Origin: a virus
Reading direction: 5' to 3' (one strand)
Virus record (IMG/VR): IMGVR_UViG_3300036985_000932
Location: 1-34,423 of that record
DNA length: 34,423 bases
Part shown: positions 27,889 to 34,423 of the stretch, piece after piece
How the letters are laid out: every line of letters begins with the position of its first letter
Numbering within the stretch: the stretch's first letter is position 1
Translations under genes and position numbers: made by a program
Notes under the pieces: generated by a model
The model's input: only the letters and a program-made list of their open reading frames with translations
What the model was told of the DNA's origin: nothing
Databases searched by the model: none

Positions 27889-29937
27889 ATGACTATTTCA
27901 ATCACACCATTAATGCATAATACTATTGCTAGTTCAATCTATAGCAATATTTTATCTAAATCTTCTAAGTATTATTATTATTTAGGTAAAACAGTTCCTT
28001 ATATACTCGTTAATGGGATTGAACAAGTAGAAACACCATTGCCAAATTATAGTTATGAATTGTCTACTAGAAAGGATATTATTTCAATAAAAGAAATAAC
28101 TGAAAATGATGTCAGTTTTGTTATTCCTAGAATAAATTGGGAAACAGGTACGATTTATGATCACTATGATGATAAATTTGTTGAATATAATACACAAAAT
28201 GTTTTAGTAAGTACCGCACATTCTGGAGCAACTAGTATTACTGATGCAGTATTTTATGTGTTAACAGATGAGTATAACTTGTATATCTGTTTAGATAACA
28301 ATAACAACGCTATATCTACTGTTAAACCAACTGGATATGATACGTTACCAATTTCGACTGAAGATGGTTATATTTGGAAGTTTGTTATGAACATTCCATC
28401 TGCATTGAGAGTGAAATTTCTAACATCATTTTATATTCCAGTTACTACAGCAATTAACAATATATTTTATAATAATGGTGCAATTGATAAGATTACTATA
28501 GATGATTCAGGTTCTGGATATCCATCTAATACTGAAGCGTCTATTACCATCACCAGTGCAACTGCTTCTGTTTCATCGTTAGTTATTGGTAGAATTTATG
28601 GTATTGCAACATTAGGAACTACTACTAATACTCAATGGAACACTATTGCAGGAACAACAGGTGTTACCTATTCTGTTGGTGATATATTTACATCAGCAGT
28701 AACTTCTGGAACTGGAACTGGAACTACTAAAGGAACTGGTGCTGTATTAAAACCTAGAGTTTCAACAGTCGATGGTCATATCGAAAGAATAGATATAATT
28801 ACTGCAGGTTCAGGATATCCAGCAGGAACAACTTTAACAGTAGTTGGAGTGGGAACTGGAAAGGCTGGTATTGAAGACACTACTGCATTATTGACTCCTT
28901 CTATTATTAATGGTGTTATAGATTTTGTTTCTATCGATGATCCTGGAGTAGACTACAACCAAAATAATACTGTTTTGACTATTCAAAGTGATAGTGGTGT
29001 TGATGCTCATTTATCTGCTATTGTTACTGATGGTCAAATTGTGGATGTAATTATAGATAACCCAGGAAATAGTTATAAATCTGCAAATGTTACTGCTTTC
29101 GGTGCTGGTGGTTCTGGTGCAAAATTTACAGTTTCGACTTCTGGTGGACAATTGAATACAATCCAAGCAAATGTTGAATTATTAACAGTAAATGGTTCAA
29201 TCGATTGTATTCGTGTTGTTAATCAAGGCGTGGGTTATGATGGTATTTCTATTGTTATAGATGGTGATGGAACTGGTGCAACCGCAGAAGCTGTTATTCT
29301 AAATAGAAAATTAATAAAAATCAATATAACAAACAGAGGTCAAAACTATACCTTTGCTACTGTTAATATAATTGCATTAGGTTCTGCTCCAACAACTGTA
29401 GCAGTTGCTAGGGCGATTATGTCTCCAAAATATGGACACGGTAAAAATGCTATAAAACAATTGGTCTCAACCACTTTGATGTTTTATACAACAATTAGTA
29501 ATACAAACGCTTCTGGGTTTATTTTCAATAACGATTATCGTCAATTTGGAATTATAAAGAATCCTACTAAATTTGACTCATTGTTATTATACAATGATTT
29601 ATTAGGAACTGCTTGTTATACTGTAGAAGGTGATGTTAGTAATGGTCCTGTCGTTGATGATATGATTCTAACAGATTCTAATGGAAAGAGGTTTGTTGTA
29701 GTGTCTATGGTTGTCCTATCTGGATCAAAAATAAAAATATTATTGCAACCAATAGATAATGCAGTGCCAGTTATTGGATTAAATTTATCAAATAATCTGT
29801 TATCTGTAAATTTAACTAGTGTAGTTAATCCTAGCCTTGATAAGTATAGTGGAGATATGTTGTATATTGATAATCGAGCAGCTTTCTTTCAAACAGAAGA
29901 TCAAACAGTTACTTTACAAACTGTTTTAAGATTCTAA
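27889..29937 (+). CDS. 8: gp8-like baseplate wedge protein with large insertion
   Basis: The N-terminal 190 residues carry KYYYYLGKT, FVIPRINWETGTIYDHYDD, FYVLTDEYNLYICLDNNN and EDGYIWKFVMNIP. The last 30 residues (KYSGDMLYIDNRAAFFQTEDQTVTLQTVLRF) match T4 gp8's end (HSGEMIYMENRPPIIMAMDQTE). Between them (about 199-520) lie repeated glycine-rich beta units (DSGSGY, TAGSGYP, DPGVDY, NPGNSY, NQGVGY) and a small TLGTTxxTxWNTIAG domain at about 229-288. The protein has 682 residues against T4's 334. gp8 is a wedge dimer in the outer baseplate; the insert probably projects outward. Confidence 0.87.
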   Translation: MTISITPLMHNTIASSIYSNILSKSSKYYYYLGKTVPYILVNGIEQVETPLPNYSYELSTRKDIISIKEITENDVSFVIPRINWETGTIYDHYDDKFVEYNTQNVLVSTAHSGATSITDAVFYVLTDEYNLYICLDNNNNAISTVKPTGYDTLPISTEDGYIWKFVMNIPSALRVKFLTSFYIPVTTAINNIFYNNGAIDKITIDDSGSGYPSNTEASITITSATASVSSLVIGRIYGIATLGTTTNTQWNTIAGTTGVTYSVGDIFTSAVTSGTGTGTTKGTGAVLKPRVSTVDGHIERIDIITAGSGYPAGTTLTVVGVGTGKAGIEDTTALLTPSIINGVIDFVSIDDPGVDYNQNNTVLTIQSDSGVDAHLSAIVTDGQIVDVIIDNPGNSYKSANVTAFGAGGSGAKFTVSTSGGQLNTIQANVELLTVNGSIDCIRVVNQGVGYDGISIVIDGDGTGATAEAVILNRKLIKINITNRGQNYTFATVNIIALGSAPTTVAVARAIMSPKYGHGKNAIKQLVSTTLMFYTTISNTNASGFIFNNDYRQFGIIKNPTKFDSLLLYNDLLGTACYTVEGDVSNGPVVDDMILTDSNGKRFVVVSMVVLSGSKIKILLQPIDNAVPVIGLNLSNNLLSVNLTSVVNPSLDKYSGDMLYIDNRAAFFQTEDQTVTLQTVLRF

Positions 29938-29943
29938 TAAATA
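29936..29943 (+). promoter_or_regulatory. Candidate late promoter AATAAATA
   Basis: AATAAATAC overlaps the gp8 stop codon and lies 35 bases before the ATG at 29978. An AAGAG ribosome-binding site sits in the leader. Confidence 0.5.
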
Positions 29944-29977
29944 CAATTAACGATAATGATAAAAAGAGTATAATCAT

Positions 29978-32900
29978 ATGGCAATGAATTTTAACGTAGA
30001 ACCTTATTACGATGATTTTGATGAAACTAAGAACTTCCATCAAATATTATTTAAGCCTGGATTTGCTGTTCAAACGAGGGAATTAAATCAGTTACAGTCT
30101 ATATTAAAAAGCCAAATAGAAAAATTTGGTAATCATGTATTTCAACAAGGTAGCGTAGTAATTCCTGGAAATTCTTTAAGTGATTTAGCTGTTCCATATA
30201 TTAAAGTAGAATCTACTTATCTTTCTGCTTCTATAGACATTAATAATTTTATAGACAAAGTTATAGTTGGTGCAACATCAGGTTTAGAAGCAGTTGTAAA
30301 AAAAGTTGTTGCTGCCAATTTAACAGATAAAATAACTTTCTATTTAAGTTATACAATGGGATCATCAACGGGAGCTGTTAATTTTACCAATGGCGAAAAT
30401 GTAACTCTTAAAGATAATAGTTCTATTGGTGCTACTTTAATTTCAAGCAGTGCAACTGGAGTAGGTTCTTTAGCATATATTAATGCTGGTGTATATTACG
30501 TTAATGGAACATTTGTTTCAGTATTACCTCAAAGTATCATAATATCAAAATATGATTCTGTTCCATCTTGTAAAGTATCTCTAAAAATTATTGAGGAATT
30601 TTTAACATATGCAGATGATGAATCTTTATTAGATAATGCAACTGGTGCGTATAATTATGCTGCTCCAGGTGCTGATAGATATAAAATTTCATTAGAATTA
30701 GTATCATTAAGTTTGACCGAACTTGTTACAGATAATTATGTAGATTTAATGCAATTTGTTGACGGTGAACTGGTTGAATTTTCACGGAATCCTAAGTATT
30801 CAGAACTAGAAAAATCATTAGCAAGAAGAACATTTGACGAATCGGGCAACTATGTTGTTAATGGATTATCGCCTGTAATTAAAGAACACCTAAAATCTGG
30901 TAGCAATGGTGGGGTTTATTCTGATGGTGATATTTCTAAATTAGTTGTAGATGTTTCTGCTGGAAAATCATATATCAATGGATTTGAAGTTGAACATATA
31001 AGTTCAACAAAAGTTGTTATAGATAAAGCCAGAACTATTGATCATATTAAAGATACCAACATTGTTTTACGTCCTAGTTTTGGAGAATATTTGATTATTT
31101 CAAATATTGTAGGTTACTTTTCTGTTTATAATCACGACACAATAACTCTATATAATGATAATGATCCAGCAAATGGTTCTGCTACTATTATTGGTACAGC
31201 TAAAGTTTCTGGGATAGATTATTTGATAGGTGATATTACTTCAAGTGCTATTTACAAATTATGGGTAACTGACATAACATTAGTTAATGGATATACATTA
31301 AACTCTGTTGGTGGTATTCGATATGGTTCTTATTCTGCGTATGCATTAACAAAATATTCCGCACCAGTTACATCAAAAGCATATACTGTTGGTGAAGTTG
31401 TAAATAATTCAGGATCAACTAGAACTGCTACTGTTAAATATTGGGATGCAACATCAGGCACTTTGTATGCTTACAAACATGACCATACAAAAGATACTCC
31501 AAATGTAGGTGAATTATTAACAGGTGCTTCTTCTACAACATCAAGTGCAGTTCTATCTAAAACTACTTTAGTTTCTGTTGGACAAACAGGATTAATTTTT
31601 AGATTACCTAGTTCTGTTCCATATTCATTAAAAGATCCAGATACTTCAGCTTGGAATCTGAGTTATACTGTACAAAAAGAACTATCAATTACAACCAATG
31701 GAAGTGGTGGTGGTTCAGTTTCTGTTGGTTCTGGAGAAACAATAAGTCCAATTGAGGCTGGAACATTTCAGGCTATAGGAACATCTGGTATAGTTCAAAA
31801 TGCTCTATTTTCTCTTAATATTGCAGGAACTACATTAACCATAACTGGTGGACCAGTAAGTTCTGTTGTTAAGGTTTATACTAATGTTTTAAAAACTAAT
31901 GTAGCATCAAAAACTAAAACATTAACAACTTATTCTCAAGTAATATCTTCGCCCACTTCTTCAATGACATTAGATAAAACTGATATTATCAGTATAACAT
32001 CTATAGTAGATTCAGTTGGAGATATAACAGCAAATTATACGTTATGGAATGGTCAATCAGATTATTCCTATAATAGAGGAACAATAACTTTAAATTCTGG
32101 AAAATCTGCGCCAAGTGGAAGTATAACAGTTACATATAAATATTACGAACAAAGTATCGCAGGTGATTTTTTCTGTGTTGATTCTTATCCAACCGGGATT
32201 TTAGATACATATACTTATTATAACTCATATTCAACTGGTCAATTATACGACTTACCAACTTGCTTAGACTTTAGACCTTCTGTTGGTGCAGATGGTACAT
32301 ATACTGGAACCAATTCAAGAAGAAATGATTTAGTTGTTGCTGATACTACATTTAATAGTACGTTTCAATATTACGTTCCTAGAATTGATTTGTTGGTAAT
32401 GTCGAAAACAGGAAAGATTTCAATTATTACTGGAATCCCAAGCAATAGACCAGTTAGTCCAGTTGAAACAGAAGGATTGTTTTCTATAAACTCAATGTTT
32501 ATACCTGCATATACTAAAAGTTCTGTTGATGTTAGTGTCAAAAGATTAGCAGTTGAACGGTTTACTATGAGCGATATTCAAAAATTATCTAATCAGGTAA
32601 CTAGAGTTGAAAACTTTGCAGTTCTTAATGCTTCAGAATTATATGTAACCACTCAAAATATTAAAGATGCTGCTACTGGTTTAGATATGTTTAAAACTGG
32701 ATATTTGGTAGAACAGTTTAATCAACCATTAACTGTTGCAAGAACAACAGCATCAGATTATGCCGCAACTTTTGTAGGAAATGTAGTTACATGCAGTATG
32801 GAATCATTAATGTGCAATTTGACTTATTTGGGTTCATCATCCAACGTTGTTAATAAGTCTGGTTACTTGATGCTTCCATATACAGAAACAGTGTTTGCGT

Positions 32901-33478
32901 CTCAAACTTTAAGTTCTAGAACAACAAATTTAAATCCATTTTTGATGATTTCTTGGAGTGGTATTTTGGATATTAATCCAAAATCAGATGATTGGACAGA
33001 AATTAGAGATTTGCCTGTTATATTTGAATCAACAACAGAAACAAATATAGTATATAATTATATTTCCTGCCCTCCTGTTCCGGAAGAGGAGGGCAGCCCT
33101 CCTCTGCCACCATTACCACAAACAACTTATGGTGGATTATATGGCACAGTTATAGGTAGAGCTGGAGAAGAAGCTGGTATTGAATTTTGGGTAGCCGCAG
33201 GACCAACGGCTACAAAGGCTGCTTTTAATGGTTCAGCAGCAGCAACATATACTGATTATGGAACTGGGGCATATGTTAATTCTGATGGTTCTAAATCTGC
33301 TACACCTACATCACATCAAATAACAAAAAATAATCCGTTATCTGCTGATGAATTAGCCAAGGAAACAGTTTTGTCGTCTACCACTACATATGCTTATGGT
33401 ACTGGTAATTCTATTGTAGCTACTACAACCGGAACTAATTTAGATGGTACTACTTTCACACAAACCCGTATAATATAA
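29978..33478 (+). CDS. DUF4815-type baseplate/tail fibre structural protein (1166 aa)
   Basis: The N-terminus (YYDDFDETKNFHQILFKPGFAVQTRELNQLQSILKSQIEKFG) is the signature of DUF4815 proteins, which follow gp8 in marine T4-like phages and are thought to form the outer baseplate or fibre attachment. A long beta-rich middle follows, then a conserved YYVPRIDLLVMSKTGKISIITGIP block and a helical part (RFTMSDIQKLSNQVTRVEN). Near residue 1030 a proline-rich stretch (CPPVPEEEG, SPPLPPLP) is encoded by a GC-rich inverted repeat. It separates the body from a C-terminal module starting TYGGLYGTVIGRAGEEAGIEFWV, possibly DUF4214-like. Confidence 0.78.
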   Translation: MAMNFNVEPYYDDFDETKNFHQILFKPGFAVQTRELNQLQSILKSQIEKFGNHVFQQGSVVIPGNSLSDLAVPYIKVESTYLSASIDINNFIDKVIVGATSGLEAVVKKVVAANLTDKITFYLSYTMGSSTGAVNFTNGENVTLKDNSSIGATLISSSATGVGSLAYINAGVYYVNGTFVSVLPQSIIISKYDSVPSCKVSLKIIEEFLTYADDESLLDNATGAYNYAAPGADRYKISLELVSLSLTELVTDNYVDLMQFVDGELVEFSRNPKYSELEKSLARRTFDESGNYVVNGLSPVIKEHLKSGSNGGVYSDGDISKLVVDVSAGKSYINGFEVEHISSTKVVIDKARTIDHIKDTNIVLRPSFGEYLIISNIVGYFSVYNHDTITLYNDNDPANGSATIIGTAKVSGIDYLIGDITSSAIYKLWVTDITLVNGYTLNSVGGIRYGSYSAYALTKYSAPVTSKAYTVGEVVNNSGSTRTATVKYWDATSGTLYAYKHDHTKDTPNVGELLTGASSTTSSAVLSKTTLVSVGQTGLIFRLPSSVPYSLKDPDTSAWNLSYTVQKELSITTNGSGGGSVSVGSGETISPIEAGTFQAIGTSGIVQNALFSLNIAGTTLTITGGPVSSVVKVYTNVLKTNVASKTKTLTTYSQVISSPTSSMTLDKTDIISITSIVDSVGDITANYTLWNGQSDYSYNRGTITLNSGKSAPSGSITVTYKYYEQSIAGDFFCVDSYPTGILDTYTYYNSYSTGQLYDLPTCLDFRPSVGADGTYTGTNSRRNDLVVADTTFNSTFQYYVPRIDLLVMSKTGKISIITGIPSNRPVSPVETEGLFSINSMFIPAYTKSSVDVSVKRLAVERFTMSDIQKLSNQVTRVENFAVLNASELYVTTQNIKDAATGLDMFKTGYLVEQFNQPLTVARTTASDYAATFVGNVVTCSMESLMCNLTYLGSSSNVVNKSGYLMLPYTETVFASQTLSSRTTNLNPFLMISWSGILDINPKSDDWTEIRDLPVIFESTTETNIVYNYISCPPVPEEEGSPPLPPLPQTTYGGLYGTVIGRAGEEAGIEFWVAAGPTATKAAFNGSAAATYTDYGTGAYVNSDGSKSATPTSHQITKNNPLSADELAKETVLSSTTTYAYGTGNSIVATTTGTNLDGTTFTQTRII
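33067..33103 (+). repeat. GC-rich inverted repeat inside coding sequence
   Basis: CTGCCCTCCT (33067-33076) and AGGAGGGCAG (33087-33096) are perfect inverted arms. The loop continues as TTCC/GGAA after one G-G mismatch. AGGAGGGC (33087-33094) can also pair with GCCCTCCT (33096-33103). The segment is GC-rich in an AT-rich gene and encodes the proline-rich linker. Confidence 0.9.
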
Positions 33479-33492
33479 TTGAGACTTAATCA

Positions 33493-34423
33493 ATGGCAAC
33501 TACTAGAATTGTAGCATCAACTGAACTTGTTAGACAAGATTCAATCCAATATATAAGAGCACAAACTCTTACTTTAACCTTAGTTGAAGCAAGACCAAAT
33601 ACAAAAATGTACGTCTTTATAGGTGATAAAGATGTTACAGACAAATGTAATTTAGTTGGTAATAGTATAGGAACTTCTATAGTTACTGATACAGTTGGGC
33701 AAGCATCTATACAGTTATATATTCCAGGTGGAGCGTTTAATATTGGTAATCAATCTATAACTGTATCTGACACAAAAACTCTTTCTAATTTAACCACTAC
33801 GGGTTCTGTTTTTGGTTCAGCATCTGCAGTATTTGAATCTAATGGACTATTAAAAATATTTCAAGAAATAGATACTACAATAACAACAGTTACAAGAACA
33901 GTTAATGTACAACAAGATCCTTTAGCCCAGTCATTTTTTACATATGGTGTAAAAGGTGGTTTGTTTATATCATCTATTGAGGCATATTTTCAAACCAAAG
34001 ATGATACAATACCAGTTAGATGTGAAATTCGTCCTATGGTAAATGGGTATCCTGCGCCAATAGATGCTAATAATGTTAACTTGGTATCAATAGTAAATCC
34101 TGCTAATGTTAATATATCATCTGATGCATCTCTTTCCACTAAATTTACATTTGATCCACCAATATATTTAAAAGAAGATTCTGATTATTGTTTTGTTTTA
34201 AGAAGTAATTCAAATAATTACAACGCATTTACTTCAAGAATGGGAGAAAAATCTTTAGAAGATGGTGTTAAAATTTATGACAACCCTTATATTGGTTCAT
34301 TATTTAAATCTGAAAATAATATTACTTGGACTGCTGAACAATTTGAAGATATAAAATTTAAAATCAATAAAGCAGTATTTGATACAGTAAGTGCTTCAAG
34401 TGTTGAATATGCAGTTACCGTTC
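33493..34423 (+). CDS. Virion structural protein, truncated by window edge
   Basis: ATG 33493 opens a frame with no stop to the window end (310 codons). A beta-rich N-terminal domain is followed by NVQQDPLAQSFFTYGVKGGLFISSIEAYFQTKDDTIPVRCEIRPMVNGYP and DPPIYLKEDSDYCFVLRSNSNNY. From memory this pattern belongs to large tail structural proteins that accompany DUF4815 proteins in cyanophages (sometimes called gp10-like). It likely binds receptors or holds fibres. It lies 15 bases after the DUF4815 gene, and the ribosome-binding site is poor (TTGAGAC). Confidence 0.7.
   Translation, partial: MATTRIVASTELVRQDSIQYIRAQTLTLTLVEARPNTKMYVFIGDKDVTDKCNLVGNSIGTSIVTDTVGQASIQLYIPGGAFNIGNQSITVSDTKTLSNLTTTGSVFGSASAVFESNGLLKIFQEIDTTITTVTRTVNVQQDPLAQSFFTYGVKGGLFISSIEAYFQTKDDTIPVRCEIRPMVNGYPAPIDANNVNLVSIVNPANVNISSDASLSTKFTFDPPIYLKEDSDYCFVLRSNSNNYNAFTSRMGEKSLEDGVKIYDNPYIGSLFKSENNITWTAEQFEDIKFKINKAVFDTVSASSVEYAVTV

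Noticed and set aside
1-34423. CRISPR array, tRNA genes, insertion sequences, integrase or attachment sites
   Set aside because: No spaced direct repeats, full tRNA cloverleaf, transposase or integrase was seen. The only repeats are in-frame tandem repeats within structural genes.

Overview
The window is about 34 kb of an AT-rich genome of a contractile-tailed, T4-like bacteriophage. I base this on the run of T4 homologues: late-transcription co-activator gp33, helicase loader gp59 and ssDNA-binding gp32 in T4's own gene order; gp26, gp4, gp48, gp53, gp27, gp5, gp25, gp6, gp7 and gp8; and promoters of the T4 late type (NATAAATA). Several features are closer to marine T4-like phages (cyanophages, pelagiphages) than to T4 itself: gp32 lacks the zinc-finger cysteines, there is a ClpP-like protease and a phoH gene, and large DUF4815-type structural proteins follow gp8. 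The consensus TTGACA/TATAAT promoters suggest a proteobacterial-type sigma-70 host, but the host cannot be identified from this sequence.

Layout. 1-1773: a tightly packed run of very small, translationally coupled genes of unknown function. 1790-3418: a PhoH-like ATPase with a free-standing homing-type endonuclease opposite it, their 3' ends overlapping. 3634-7348: an auxiliary region with a conserved phage protein, a P-loop kinase that carries a T4-style capsid-targeting N-terminus, a PD-(D/E)XK exonuclease and a secreted SleB-like cell-wall hydrolase behind a long, apparently structured leader. 7358-7668: a strong terminator and an almost empty spacer. 7669-10597: ClpP-like protease, small genes, then gp33-gp59-gp32, closed by a UUCG terminator.

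10653-16390 (minus strand): read right to left, gp4, a conserved structural protein, a tail-tube-fold protein, a gp16-like protein, gp26 and the tape measure. Between gp26 and the tape measure lies a short ORF that appears to be reached by a -1 ribosomal frameshift on a run of Ts. This is the classical arrangement of tail assembly chaperones in long-tailed phages. 16441-34423 (plus strand): the baseplate operon gp48-gp53-gp27-gp5(OB)-spike-PAAR-gp25-gp6-gp7-x-gp8-DUF4815 protein, then a further structural gene cut by the window edge. The two late blocks diverge from one perfect palindrome that contains a TATAAATA box on each strand.

Most notable: the predicted gp26 frameshift; the divergent palindromic late promoter with apparently leaderless gp4; the structured leader before the hydrolase; the kinase with a capsid-targeting tag; a peptide shared by two baseplate/tube proteins on opposite strands; a duplicated and repeat-rich tape measure; and a GC-rich inverted repeat inside the DUF4815 gene.
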